A stretch of 64,000 nt of DNA from Streptomyces sp. NBC_00523 (GCF_036346615.1 NZ_CP107836.1:3038001-3102000); one strand, 5' to 3'; positions 41,241 through 50,791 are shown, counted from the first letter of the stretch. Numbers and translations: made by a program. The notes: generated by a model not told the origin, from the sequence alone.

Positions 41241-42551
41241 TCAGCGGAGCAGGATCACCTCGGTGTCGGAGCCGGGTTCGGCGGAGGTGACGTCCTCGCG
41301 GAGCACGATCAGGGCGTCCGCCTGGGCGAGCGCGGCGATCAGATGCGAGCCGGAGCCGCCGACGGGCGTGACGGTGCCCGCCTCGGCGTCGTACGTCCCC
41401 CGCAGGAACTGGCGCTTCCCGGCGGGCGAGGACAGGACCTTGTCCGCGACGAGCACGGCCTGCGCCGTCGGGCGGTCGGCCGCGGGCAGGCCCATCAGGG
41501 TGCGGATCGCGGGGCGGACGAACAGCTCGAAGGAGACGTAGCTGGAGACCGGGTTCCCCGGGAGGGCGAGCAGCGGGGTGTGGTCGGGGCCGATGGAGCC
41601 GAAGCCCTGCGGTTTGCCCGGCTGCATGGCGAGCTTCCGGAAGTCCACCCCGCCGCCGGGCTCGTCCTCGTCGCCGACGGAGGACAGGGCCTCCTTCACC
41701 ACGTCGTACGCGCCGACGCTGACGCCGCCCGTGGTCACGAGGAGGTCGGCACGGATGAGCTGGTCCTCGATGGTGGCCCGCAGGGTCTCGGCGTCGTCGG
41801 CGACGGCACCGACGCGGTAGGCGATGGCCCCGGCGTCCCGGGCGGCGGCGGTGAGGGCGAAGCTGTTGGAGTCGTAGATCCGGCCGCCGGTCAGCTCGCC
41901 GCCGGGCTGCACGAGTTCGCTGCCGGTGGACAGGACGACGACGCGGGGGCGGGGCCGCACCTTGACGGTGGAGCGGCCGATCGCGGCGAGCAGGCCGATC
42001 TGGGGCGGTCCGATCACCGTGCCCGCCTTGAGCGCGAGGTCGCCGGGGCGGACATCGCTGCCCCGCTCCCGGACGTGGGCGCGGGCCTCGGCGGGGCGGT
42101 GGACGCGGACCTCTCCGCCGGCGCCCTCCGGGGCGTCGCTGTGGGCGCGCATCGTGGTGGCGGGGCCCTCGCCCGTACCGCCGTCGGTCCACTCGACGGG
42201 GACGACGGCCTCGGCGCCCTCCGGGAGCGGGGCGCCGGTCATGATGCGGGCGGCCTCGCCCGCGCCGACGCGGCGGCCGGGGCCGAGGCCGTCGTCGCCG
42301 GCCGCGACGTCCCCGATGACGGTGAGGACGGCGGGGAACTCCTCGGTGGCGCCCTCGACATCGGCGACGCGGACCGCGTAACCGTCCATCGAGCTGTTGT
42401 CGAAGGGCGGCAGCGCGACCTCCACCACGACGTCCTCGACCAGGACGCAGCCCTGGGCCTCGGGCAGTTGCAGCTCGATGGGTTCGAGCGGCTTCACCGC
42501 GGCGAGGATGTCTTCCAGGTGCTCGTCCACCGACCAGATCGTGCTGCTCAA
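41241..42551 (-). CDS. moeA: Molybdopterin molybdotransferase MoeA / gephyrin-like Glp
   Basis: The 436-residue protein is a MoeA/gephyrin homologue that inserts molybdate into adenylylated molybdopterin. Domains in order: MoeA N-terminal (VEVALPPFDNSSMDGYAVR, GEAARIMTGAPLPEGAEAVVP), the MPT-binding domain (RVVVLSTGSELV, RADLLVTTGGVSVGAYD, LLALPGNPVSSYV) and a C-terminal beta domain. It starts with TTG at 42551, 4 bases after galU, with GGAG about 10 bases upstream. In corynebacteria a MoeA homologue (Glp) works in cell division with the SepX homologue GlpR, so a second role here is possible. Confidence 0.9.
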   Translation of the reverse strand: MSSTIWSVDEHLEDILAAVKPLEPIELQLPEAQGCVLVEDVVVEVALPPFDNSSMDGYAVRVADVEGATEEFPAVLTVIGDVAAGDDGLGPGRRVGAGEAARIMTGAPLPEGAEAVVPVEWTDGGTGEGPATTMRAHSDAPEGAGGEVRVHRPAEARAHVRERGSDVRPGDLALKAGTVIGPPQIGLLAAIGRSTVKVRPRPRVVVLSTGSELVQPGGELTGGRIYDSNSFALTAAARDAGAIAYRVGAVADDAETLRATIEDQLIRADLLVTTGGVSVGAYDVVKEALSSVGDEDEPGGGVDFRKLAMQPGKPQGFGSIGPDHTPLLALPGNPVSSYVSFELFVRPAIRTLMGLPAADRPTAQAVLVADKVLSSPAGKRQFLRGTYDAEAGTVTPVGGSGSHLIAALAQADALIVLREDVTSAEPGSDTEVILLR

Positions 42552-42555
42552 CGTG

Positions 42556-43458
42556 CTACATCTCCTCGGTGACGTACCGGCGGAGCCAACTGCGGAACTC
42601 CGGCCCCAGATCATCACGTTCGCACGCGAGTCTGACAATGGCACGCAGATAGTCGCTGCGGTCGCCGGTGTCGTAGCGGCGGCCCTTGAAGACGACGCCG
42701 TGCACGGGTCCGCCCGCCTTCTCGTCCTCGGCGAGCAGTTGCAGGGCGTCGGTCAGCTGGATCTCGTTGCCCCGGCCCGGCTCGGTCCGGCGCAGTATGT
42801 CGAACACCGCGGGGTCCAGGACGTACCGGCCGATGATCGCGAGATTGCTGGGCGCGTCGGCGGGTTCCGGCTTCTCGACCAGCCCGGTGACGCGTACGAC
42901 GTCCGCCTCGGCGGTGGCCTCCACGGCCGCGCAGCCGTACTGGTGGATCATCGCGGACGGGACCTCCATGAGCGCGATGACGCTGCCGCCCTCGCGCTCC
43001 TGGATCTCGGTCATCCGGCTCAGCAGCGGGTCACGGGGGTCGATGAGGTCGTCGCCCAGGAGCACCGCGAACGGTTCGTCGCCGACGTGCGGGGCGGCGC
43101 ACAGGACGGCGTGGCCCAGGCCCCTCGGGTCGCCCTGGCGGACGTAGTGCATGGTGGCGAGGTCGGTGGACTCGCGGACCTTGCGCAGCCGGTCGGCGTC
43201 GCCCTTGCGGGTCAGGGCGCCCTCCAGCTCGTAGTTCCGGTCGAAGTGGTCCTCCAGGGGACGCTTGTTGCGGCCGGTGACCATGAGTACGTCGTGCAGT
43301 CCGGCGGCCACCGCTTCCTCGACGACGTACTGGATGGCAGGCTTGTCGACAACAGGCAGCATCTCCTTGGGAGTGGCCTTGGTGGCCGGAAGGAAGCGGG
43401 TCCCGAGGCCCGCCGCCGGGATGACGGCCTTGCTGATCCTGGGGTTCGACTGGGTCAT
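42556..43458 (-). CDS. galU: UTP-glucose-1-phosphate uridylyltransferase
   Basis: The 300-residue enzyme makes UDP-glucose for cell-wall and exopolysaccharide synthesis. The nucleotide-binding signature AAGLGTRFLPATKATPKEML is intact, with VDKPAIQYVVEEAV, VLLGDDLID and GLVEKPEP. The ATG at 43458 gives the standard N-terminus. It is first in the block galU-moeA-moaC-mogA and is divergent from a 5-formyltetrahydrofolate cyclo-ligase. Confidence 0.93.
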   Translation of the reverse strand: MTQSNPRISKAVIPAAGLGTRFLPATKATPKEMLPVVDKPAIQYVVEEAVAAGLHDVLMVTGRNKRPLEDHFDRNYELEGALTRKGDADRLRKVRESTDLATMHYVRQGDPRGLGHAVLCAAPHVGDEPFAVLLGDDLIDPRDPLLSRMTEIQEREGGSVIALMEVPSAMIHQYGCAAVEATAEADVVRVTGLVEKPEPADAPSNLAIIGRYVLDPAVFDILRRTEPGRGNEIQLTDALQLLAEDEKAGGPVHGVVFKGRRYDTGDRSDYLRAIVRLACERDDLGPEFRSWLRRYVTEEM

Positions 43459-43552
43459 GCGCTGAACCCTAACGGGGCCACATGGGCGGAAGATGAGGCT
43501 CCGGTTAACTTTGTCCTCATATAGCCCTGTCCGAGAGGCCGGTGGGTGCCCG

Positions 43553-44149
43553 TTGAACACCGACATGTCCGCAAAGGCGGTACTGCGGCGCGAACTGCTG
43601 GCCGCACGCCGCCTCCTGACCGGTCAGGACGCGGAACGGGCCGCCTCGGTTCTCGCCCGCCACGCGCTCGAACTGCCGGAGCTGAGCGGGGCCCGTACCG
43701 TCGCCGCGTACGTCTCCGTGGGACGCGAACCGGGCACCCGCGCCCTGCTGGACGCGCTGCGCGCGCGGGGGGCACGGGTGCTGCTGCCGGTACTCCTCGC
43801 CGACAACGACCTGGACTGGGCGGCGTACGAGGGCGCGGAAGGGCTCGCGAAGGCGGGGCGCGGGCTGCTGGAGCCGACCGGCGAGCGGCTGGGCCCCGAC
43901 GCCGTCCTGGAGGCGGACGCGGTGCTGCTGCCGGGCCTCGCGGTGGACGCGCGCGGCATGCGCCTGGGGCGCGGCGGCGGCAGCTACGACCGGGTGCTGG
44001 CCCGTCTGACGGCAGCCGGGGCCACGCCCGCGCTCATCGTCCTGCTGTACGCGAACGAGGTGACCGCACAGGTGCCCGCGGAGCCGCACGACTTCCCCGT
44101 CGACGCGGTGGTCACACCGGAAGGCCCCCGGCGCTTCGGCGTGAGCTGA
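43553..44149 (+). CDS. 5-formyltetrahydrofolate cyclo-ligase
   Basis: The protein (198 residues from the TTG at 43553, 194 from the ATG at 43565) converts 5-formyl-THF to 5,10-methenyl-THF with ATP. Family motifs: KAVLRRELLAARR at the start, the substrate region VAAYVSVGREPGTRALLD, and the ATP-binding RLGRGGGSYDRVLA near residue ~145. The true start is uncertain; the TTG has GGTGGG upstream and the ATG has no ribosome site. It is divergent from galU. Confidence 0.88.
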   Translation: MNTDMSAKAVLRRELLAARRLLTGQDAERAASVLARHALELPELSGARTVAAYVSVGREPGTRALLDALRARGARVLLPVLLADNDLDWAAYEGAEGLAKAGRGLLEPTGERLGPDAVLEADAVLLPGLAVDARGMRLGRGGGSYDRVLARLTAAGATPALIVLLYANEVTAQVPAEPHDFPVDAVVTPEGPRRFGVS

Positions 44150-44177
44150 AGCATCGGGGGCCTTGAGGGGCGCGCGC

Positions 44178-46931
44178 TTACGGTTTCAGGGTCAGCGTGT
44201 CCGTCGTCGTCCCGGCCACGGCGTTCGTGCCGTAGGCCCAGGGCAGCAGTTCACCGTTGACCCACTTGTCGGTCTGGTCGGTGTAGTGCGCGGCGAACGC
44301 GTGCCCGGAGGCGCCTGTGAGGTTGATCCAGCGGGACTTGTCCCAGTCGGCCACGTTGACGACCATCCGCATCGACGGCACCCAGACCACTTCGTAGCCG
44401 CCGGCCGCGTTCCAGCCGGTGGCGTCCACCGCGGCCTCGCCGCCGCCGAGGTTCCAGGGGCCCCGGTTCAGGACCCGCTGGAGGAGTCCGGGGCCCTCGG
44501 TGCCCAGGGTCTGGTTCTTCAGGGTCAGCTGGTGGAGCCGGCCCCAGTTCCAGGTGGTGATGTCCTTGCCCAGCTTGGCCGTCAGCTCCCAGCGCGCGTC
44601 CTCCATGGCGCGGGCGAACAACTGGTCGCGGGTCTCGGTCGCGTCGTCCTTGCGGCTCCTGGGCGACTTCCACCACTTGCTGTCCGGCTTGTCCATGAGG
44701 TTGGCGACGACCTGGTACCAACGGTCACCGCCGTCCGGCTGCGCGGAGTCCGGGGAGCGCTGACCGCACTCGCGTACCAGCCGCTCCTGCTCGTCGGCCG
44801 GGCCCGAGTTCTTCGCCGGGGGCACGTTCAGGCACTCGCCCTCGACGCGCATCTCCTTGGGCAGCTTGTCGCCGAAGGCGAGCTTGAGGATGTTGCGCCA
44901 GACGCCGTTGAAGTACGCGGCGGCGGCCGAGTCGGCCTCCTGGGTGTAGTCCCAGCCCTCCAGCAGCTTCTGCGCCTGGCGGACGTCCTTGTCGGAGATG
45001 TTGATCTTCAGCAGCTCGGGCACCAGCAGCGCGGCGATCTCGCTGGTGTTGTCCATCTGCATCTTCTGCATGTCTTCGGTCGAGATCTTGCCGCCGCCCT
45101 TGATCTTCGACTGGATGAGGTCGTTGATCCGCTGGCTGCGGCTGCCGTACCCCCAGTCCTTGGTGAGCAGGTACGGGTACTTGTCCTCGTCGATCACGGC
45201 CTGGTTGGCGGTGACGATGTAGCCGCGCTTCGGGTTGTACTCGTAGGGCAGCTCGTCGAACGGGATCGGGTCCTTCTTCCAGCCGTACGCCGAGGTCCAG
45301 CCGGGGCTGGGCGTGGTGCCGTCGCCCTGCTTGCGCTGCGGGATCCTGCCGGGGGCCTGGTAGCCGATGTTGCCCCTGGTGTCGGCGTAGATCAGGTTCT
45401 GCGAGGGAACCTCGAAGTGCTCGGACGCCTTGCGGAAGCTCGTGAAGTCCTTGGCGCGGTTCAGCTCGAACACGGCGTCCATGGAGTGGCCGGGCTCCAG
45501 CGCGGTCCACTTCAGGGCGACGGCGTAACCGTCGGCGCGGTCCGGTGCCGAGTTGGTGACGGGGGCCTTCTGGCCGACCTTCTCCAGCTCGCTGCTGCGG
45601 TCGGAGACCAGCGGGCCGTTGTTGGTCTCGCGGACCGTGATGTGCCGGTCCTTGCCGCCCGCGACCTTGATGGTCTCCTCGCGGGTGGTGAAGGGCTTGG
45701 TCCTGCCGTCGTAGAGGTAGCCGTCGGAGGTGACCTTCTCCAGGAAGAGGTCGGTGACGTCGGCGCCGAGGTTGGTGAAGCCCCAGGCGACGTCCTGGTT
45801 GTGGCCGATGATCACCCCGGGCATGCCGGAGAAGGTGTATCCGGCGGTGTCGTACTTGCAGGTTTCGGAGACCTGCCGGCAGTGAAGGCCCATCTGGTAC
45901 CAGAGGGACGGCAGCATCGGGGCGAGGTGCGGGTCGTTGGCGAGCAGCGGCTTGTTGGTCGTCGTGTACTTCCCGGAAACCACCCAGGAGTTCGAGCCGA
46001 TGCCGGTGCCGTTCGGGCCGAGCAGCGCGGGGATCTCGTCCAGGGTGTCGGAGAGCGCGCCGAGCTGCGTGTTCAGGCCCTGGGTCGCGTCCGCCACGGT
46101 GTTCGCGCCACTCGCGCCGGTGTCGGTCGCCTTCGGGTCGAACGTGCCGGTGACCGAGGAGATGGCGCCCTCGGTGACGATCGGCTCGTGCTTGTCGTAC
46201 GGGTAGTCGGGGTAGAGCTGCTTGATCTCGTCGGCGTCGAGCCGGCTCGTCATCAGCGAGCGGTCGATCTCGTCCTGCATGTTGCCGCGCAGGTCCCAGG
46301 CCATGGCCTTCAGCCAGGCGACCGAGTCGACCGGGGTCCACTGGGACGGCTTGTAGTCGTTGGTGAGGCCGAGGGCGGCGTACTCGACGGAGATGTCCTT
46401 GCCGTCGCGCCCCTTGAGGTAGGCGTTCACGCCGTCCGCGTACGCCTGGAGGTTCTTCTTGGTCTCGTCGGACAGGACGGTGTCGTACTCCTCCTGCGCG
46501 ACCTTGCGCCAGCCCAGGGTCCGCAGGAAGGAGTCCGTCTCGACCTGCCCGGAGCCGAACATCTCGGAGAGCCGGCCGGCCGTCAGGTGGCGGCGTACGT
46601 CCATCTCCCAGAAGCGGTCCTGCGCCTGTACGAAGCCCTGCGCGCGGAACAGGTCGGCGTCCGAGTCCGCGTAGATCTGCGGGATGCCGTAGCCGTCGCG
46701 CTTGACGTCGACGTTGCCGGAGAGGCCGTCGATGTGGATGGTCCCGCTGGTCTGCGGGTAGGAGGCGCGCACGGTGGACACGGACCAGTACGTTCCGTAA
46801 CCGATGCCCGCGACGAGCGCCAGCACCAGGACGCTCAAGAGCAGTCGGGCGCGGCGCCCCTTCTTCTTCTTGCGCGGCCCGCCACCGGCGGTACCGGTGG
46901 ATCCGGAAGAGGCGGTTGTTGTGGCGGGCAT
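44178..46931 (-). CDS. Penicillin acylase-family (S45) N-terminal nucleophile amidohydrolase
   Basis: The 917-residue precursor has one N-terminal helix (residues ~28-50) after a Lys/Arg-rich KKKKGRRAR segment, so it is membrane-anchored or secreted. The alpha chain runs to Gly312 and the beta chain starts at Ser313 in GIG-SNSWVVSG, the autocatalytic cleavage site of the S45 family. Other landmarks: GYGIPQIYADSDADLFRAQGFVQAQDRFWEMD, LANDPHLAPMLPSLWYQM, and TDLFLEKVT. These enzymes hydrolyse amide bonds in penicillins or acyl-homoserine lactones; the substrate is not predictable. GAAGGACAGCG before the ATG serves as ribosome site. Confidence 0.9.
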   Translation of the reverse strand: MPATTTASSGSTGTAGGGPRKKKKGRRARLLLSVLVLALVAGIGYGTYWSVSTVRASYPQTSGTIHIDGLSGNVDVKRDGYGIPQIYADSDADLFRAQGFVQAQDRFWEMDVRRHLTAGRLSEMFGSGQVETDSFLRTLGWRKVAQEEYDTVLSDETKKNLQAYADGVNAYLKGRDGKDISVEYAALGLTNDYKPSQWTPVDSVAWLKAMAWDLRGNMQDEIDRSLMTSRLDADEIKQLYPDYPYDKHEPIVTEGAISSVTGTFDPKATDTGASGANTVADATQGLNTQLGALSDTLDEIPALLGPNGTGIGSNSWVVSGKYTTTNKPLLANDPHLAPMLPSLWYQMGLHCRQVSETCKYDTAGYTFSGMPGVIIGHNQDVAWGFTNLGADVTDLFLEKVTSDGYLYDGRTKPFTTREETIKVAGGKDRHITVRETNNGPLVSDRSSELEKVGQKAPVTNSAPDRADGYAVALKWTALEPGHSMDAVFELNRAKDFTSFRKASEHFEVPSQNLIYADTRGNIGYQAPGRIPQRKQGDGTTPSPGWTSAYGWKKDPIPFDELPYEYNPKRGYIVTANQAVIDEDKYPYLLTKDWGYGSRSQRINDLIQSKIKGGGKISTEDMQKMQMDNTSEIAALLVPELLKINISDKDVRQAQKLLEGWDYTQEADSAAAAYFNGVWRNILKLAFGDKLPKEMRVEGECLNVPPAKNSGPADEQERLVRECGQRSPDSAQPDGGDRWYQVVANLMDKPDSKWWKSPRSRKDDATETRDQLFARAMEDARWELTAKLGKDITTWNWGRLHQLTLKNQTLGTEGPGLLQRVLNRGPWNLGGGEAAVDATGWNAAGGYEVVWVPSMRMVVNVADWDKSRWINLTGASGHAFAAHYTDQTDKWVNGELLPWAYGTNAVAGTTTDTLTLKP

Positions 46932-47146
46932 CGCTGTCCTTCGAGGGCAGGGCGGTCCTGGGAGTGCAGGAGCAACCATAGGCGCAGCGCGTCACCCACT
47001 CGGACGCGGTATCAGGATGGCTCGAATTGCGTAGCGATCGTACGAATACTCGAACGCATCAAGAAAGCGTTAAAGATTAGGTAAGGTAACGAAGTACCGG
47101 CCGCCGGAAGACGATCCGGCAGGCGTACGCAGGGAAGGACCGGCCA

Positions 47147-48757
47147 CTGACTGTCCACACGCTCAACGAACTCCTGCTCGTCTGCTCGCTCGTCCTGCTC
47201 GTCGCCGTCGTGGCGGTCCGCATCTCGTCCCGCAGCGGGCTCCCCAGCCTGCTCCTGTACCTCGGCATCGGTATCGCCCTGGGCCAGGACGGCTTCTTCG
47301 ACGTCAAGTTCGACAACGCGGAACTGACACAGGTCATCGGCTACGCGGCGCTCGTCGTGATCCTCGCCGAGGGCGGACTCGGCACGAAGTGGAAAGAGGT
47401 CAAACCCGCGCTTCCGGCGGCCGTGATGCTGTCGCTCGTCGGCGTCGGCATCAGCGTGGGCGTGACCGCGGCCGGGGCCCACTACCTGGTGGGCCTGGAG
47501 TGGCGGCAGGCGCTCATCATCGGCGCGGTCGTCTCCTCGACGGACGCCGCCGCGGTCTTCTCCGTTCTGCGCAAGGTCCCGCTGCCCGCCCGCGTCACCG
47601 GTGTCCTGGAGGCCGAATCCGGCTTCAACGACGCCCCCGTGGTGATCCTGGTGGTCGCCTTCTCGACCATCGGCGAGGTCGACAGCTGGTACGTACTGAT
47701 CGGCGAGATAGCCCTGGAGCTGGCCATCGGCGCCGCCGTCGGCATCGCCGTGGGCTGGCTCGGCGCGTACGGACTGCGCCATGTGGCGCTCCCCGCCTCC
47801 GGTCTCTACCCGATCGCCGTCATGGCCATCGCGGTCTCCGCGTACGCGGCCGGCGCCATGCTCCATGGCAGCGGCTTCCTGGCCGTCTACCTGGCCTCGA
47901 TGATCCTCGGCAACGCCAAGCTGCCGCACTGGCCGGCGACCCGGGGCTTCGCGGACGGGCTCGGCTGGCTCGCCCAGATCGGCATGTTCGTCCTGCTCGG
48001 CCTGCTGGTCACCCCGCACGACCTGCTGGACGACTTCTGGCCCGCCGTCGTCGTGGGCCTGGTCCTGACCGTGGTGGCACGGCCGCTGGAAGTCTTCATC
48101 TCGCTGCTGCCGTTCCGATTGCCCTGGCAGGAGAAGGCCCTCATGTCCTGGGCCGGGCTGCGCGGCGCCGTACCCATCATCCTGGCGACCATTCCCATGG
48201 TGTCCGGGATCGACGGCTCCACCCGGGTCTTCAACATCGTCTTCGTCCTGGTGATCGTCTACACCCTCATCCAGGGCCCGACCCTCCCCTGGCTCGCCAA
48301 GGCCCTCAACATCAAGGACGACCCGTCCGACGCCGCCGACCTGGGCATCGAATCGGCGCCCCTGGAACGGCTGCGCGGGCACCTGCTGTCGGTGGCCATC
48401 CCCGCCGAGTCGAAGATGCACGGCGTCGAGGTCGGGGAGCTCCGCATGCCCGCGGGCGCCGCGGTCACCCTCGTGGTGCGCGACGACAAGAGCTTCGTAC
48501 CCGCCCCGTCGACGGTGCTCAGGCGCGGCGACGAACTGCTCGTCGTGGCCACCGACCCGGTGCGCGACGCGGCCGAGGCACGGCTGCGCGCGGTCGCCGA
48601 GGGCGGCAAGCTGGCCGGCTGGCTCGGCACACCCGGCGGACAGCCGGGCGGAATGGAGTCCCCGGTGCCGCAGGTGGCCGGGGCGCTCAAAGCGGTGAAG
48701 AAGCTCGGCGGCAGGACCGACGAGGGCAAGAAACGCAACGCGAAGGCACATCACTGA
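47147..48757 (+). CDS. K+(Na+)/H+ antiporter, CPA1/NhaP2-CvrA type with C-terminal TrkA-C domain
   Basis: The 536-residue protein is a cation/proton antiporter: about 12-13 helices over residues 1-420, with SSTDAAAVFSVLR and EAESGFNDAPVVI for the ion-binding Asp residues. A cytoplasmic TrkA-C-like domain follows (about 437-505: LSVAIPAESKMHGVEVGELRMP, LRRGDELLVVATDP), and the end is Lys-rich. The frame is open from 47090 but contains no ATG, GTG or TTG before a GTG at 47210, which would remove most of the first helix. A CTG at 47147 with GGAAGGAC upstream gives the complete helix, so I place the start there. Confidence 0.85.
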   Translation: MTVHTLNELLLVCSLVLLVAVVAVRISSRSGLPSLLLYLGIGIALGQDGFFDVKFDNAELTQVIGYAALVVILAEGGLGTKWKEVKPALPAAVMLSLVGVGISVGVTAAGAHYLVGLEWRQALIIGAVVSSTDAAAVFSVLRKVPLPARVTGVLEAESGFNDAPVVILVVAFSTIGEVDSWYVLIGEIALELAIGAAVGIAVGWLGAYGLRHVALPASGLYPIAVMAIAVSAYAAGAMLHGSGFLAVYLASMILGNAKLPHWPATRGFADGLGWLAQIGMFVLLGLLVTPHDLLDDFWPAVVVGLVLTVVARPLEVFISLLPFRLPWQEKALMSWAGLRGAVPIILATIPMVSGIDGSTRVFNIVFVLVIVYTLIQGPTLPWLAKALNIKDDPSDAADLGIESAPLERLRGHLLSVAIPAESKMHGVEVGELRMPAGAAVTLVVRDDKSFVPAPSTVLRRGDELLVVATDPVRDAAEARLRAVAEGGKLAGWLGTPGGQPGGMESPVPQVAGALKAVKKLGGRTDEGKKRNAKAHH

Positions 48758-49072
48758 GCAAACGCCGCGTTCACAGGCGGCGAGGGGCGGGGTGCACACA
48801 ATCACAGGGCCCCCGCCCTTCCTGCCTGTAGCATGAAAGAAACCCAGTACCACCGATTGATCGACCAACTCTGCCTGACGCAGAGCTGGCGCGACCGTAT
48901 GGCGGTCGTGGCGTCCTCCGTACCGGCCGTGCCCCGCACACCGGCCACGAGCGCCCGGCATCTACCGCAGTTCCGCGCGAAGAGGACAGCTCTCGGCAGC
49001 CCCGCCCGGGCCCGCACTCCTGTGCCGGCCGTCTTGGGGGCACGGCCACCAGGCGGCAGAAAGGCAAGGACC
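48758..49072. other. 315-base stretch without a confident gene before the MFS gene
   Basis: A weak hairpin (CGCCGC at 48763-48768 with GCGGCG at 48777-48782) may end the antiporter transcript. A TAGCAT at 48829-48834 is a possible -10. From the ATG at 48833 an open frame runs in phase into the MFS gene, so 80 extra residues are possible; they are Arg/Pro/Ala-rich and not transporter-like. I therefore see no confident coding sequence here. Confidence 0.5.
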
Positions 49073-50356
49073 GTGGCGTCCACGGTCTCCGAACGCCCTG
49101 GATACGGGCAGCTGCTGCGCACCCCCGGGGCGTGGACCTTCCTCCTCCCCGGCTTCGCCGCACGGCAGCCATTCGCGATGCTGACCATCGGCATCGTGCT
49201 GCTGGTCCAGCACACCACCGGCTCGTACGGGAGCGCCGGCGCCGTCGCGGCCTTTACCGGGGTCTCCATGGCCCTGTTCGCGCCGCAGACCGGCAAGCTC
49301 GCCGACCGGCTCGGCCAGCGGGCCGTGCTGCTGCCCGGCGTCCTCGTCCACGCCGCGTCCGTCTCGCTCCTGGTGACGCTCGCCCTGGCGGACGCGCCCC
49401 TGTGGGCCCTGTTCGCCGCGGCGGTCCCGACCGGCGCGTCCGTCCCGCAGATCGGCCCCATGGTGCGGGCCCGTTGGGCGGCGATGCTCGGCGCGGCACC
49501 GGGCCGCGAGGCGTCCCCGCTGCTGGCGACGGCCGCCGCGTTCGAGTCGGTGACGGACGAGTTCACCTTCGTCATCGGCCCGGTCATCGCCACCGCGCTC
49601 TGCACGGGCGTGCACCCGGCGGCCGGTCTGATCGCGGAGGCCGCGCTCACCCTGGTGGGCGGTCTGCTCTTCGCCGCGCGGCACGCAACCCAGCCGCCGG
49701 TCCGCGACCGCGCGCTGCCCGGCGCCGAGCGGCACGCCTCCGCCCTGTCCATCCCCGGCGTACGCGTGCTGGCGGTCGCCTTCCTCGGCATCGGCTCGGT
49801 CTTCGGCGGCATGCAGGTCTCGCTGACCGCGTTCGCCGAGGAGATCGGCAACCCGGGCTCCAACGGCGTGCTGTACGGGATCTTCGCCGCCGGCAACATG
49901 CTCGCCGGGATCGCCTGCGGGGCCATCGCCTGGAAGTCCGGCCCCCGCCGCCGCCTGCTCGTCGGCTACACGGCACTGGCGCTGACCGCGTCGGGCCTGT
50001 GGGCGGTGCACTCCGCGCCGCTGCTCGCCGGGCTCGGCCTGCTGGTCGGGCTCTGCATCGCTCCGGCCCTGATCAGCGGCTACACGCTGGTCGAGGCGCT
50101 GGTGCCGGGCTCGGCGCGGACCGAGGCGTTCACCTGGCTGACGGGCGCGGTGGCGCTGGGCCAGGCGGCCGCGGTGACGGTGGCCGGCCGACTGGCGGAC
50201 GGCCACGGCGCGAGCGCCGGTTTCCTGGTCCCGCTGGTGGGTACGGTGCTGGCCCTGGCGACCCTGCTGACGCTGCGTTCGAGGCTCCTGCCGGCCGGTG
50301 CGGGACGGACCGTGGCGCGTGGTATCGGTCACCGCGGGCCGGTCACGGTGGACTGA
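49073..50356 (+). CDS. MFS transporter
   Basis: The 427-residue protein has 12 predicted helices. The MFS loop motif is visible as PQTGKLADRLGQRAVLL near helix 2-3. The GTG at 49073 has AAGGCAAGGA upstream and gives a typical short N-terminal tail before helix 1. The substrate is not known. It is followed after 67 bases by a zinc-ribbon protein gene. Confidence 0.85.
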   Translation: MASTVSERPGYGQLLRTPGAWTFLLPGFAARQPFAMLTIGIVLLVQHTTGSYGSAGAVAAFTGVSMALFAPQTGKLADRLGQRAVLLPGVLVHAASVSLLVTLALADAPLWALFAAAVPTGASVPQIGPMVRARWAAMLGAAPGREASPLLATAAAFESVTDEFTFVIGPVIATALCTGVHPAAGLIAEAALTLVGGLLFAARHATQPPVRDRALPGAERHASALSIPGVRVLAVAFLGIGSVFGGMQVSLTAFAEEIGNPGSNGVLYGIFAAGNMLAGIACGAIAWKSGPRRRLLVGYTALALTASGLWAVHSAPLLAGLGLLVGLCIAPALISGYTLVEALVPGSARTEAFTWLTGAVALGQAAAVTVAGRLADGHGASAGFLVPLVGTVLALATLLTLRSRLLPAGAGRTVARGIGHRGPVTVD

Positions 50357-50423
50357 TCCAGCGGAATACGTCACTATGGAGCGTCGTTAGCACTCATCGA
50401 GTCAGAGTGCCAGGAGGAACAAA

Positions 50424-50765
50424 GTGCCGACCTACCAGTACCAGTGCACCGAGTGTGGCGAGGGCCTCGAAGCGGTGCAGAAGTTCACCGATGACGCCCT
50501 GACGGTGTGCCCGAACTGCGACGGACGCCTGAAGAAGGTGTTCTCGGCGGTCGGCATCGTCTTCAAGGGTTCCGGCTTCTACCGGAACGACAGCCGCGGC
50601 TCCTCGTCGAGCAGCACGCCGGCGTCCTCCGCCTCGAAGACCTCCGGTTCCGGATCGTCCTCCTCCACGTCTTCGGCGTCCACGGACTCGAAGTCCTCGG
50701 CCGCCCCGGCGTCCACGCCGTCCGCCTCGTCGTCCTCCACGACGAGCGGTTCGTCGGCCGCCTGA
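50424..50765 (+). CDS. FmdB-family zinc-ribbon protein with Ser-rich tail
   Basis: The 113-residue protein begins with a zinc ribbon: PTYQYQCTECGEG and CPNCDGRLKKVFS supply the two CxxC pairs (residues ~8-11 and ~30-33). VFKGSGFYRND follows. The last ~55 residues are almost wholly Ser/Ala/Thr and probably disordered. The FmdB family has a proposed regulatory role for amidase and formamidase genes, but most members are uncharacterised. The GTG start has AGGAGGAAC upstream. Confidence 0.88.
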   Translation: MPTYQYQCTECGEGLEAVQKFTDDALTVCPNCDGRLKKVFSAVGIVFKGSGFYRNDSRGSSSSSTPASSASKTSGSGSSSSTSSASTDSKSSAAPASTPSASSSSTTSGSSAA

Positions 50766-50791
50766 GCGACCGGCTCCCCAGCTTTCCCGAA

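Noticed and set aside
47077..47090. Iron-box-like TTAGGTAAGGTAAC before the antiporter gene
   Set aside because: Only about half of the 19-bp DmdR/IdeR iron-box positions match and the right half of the palindrome is absent.
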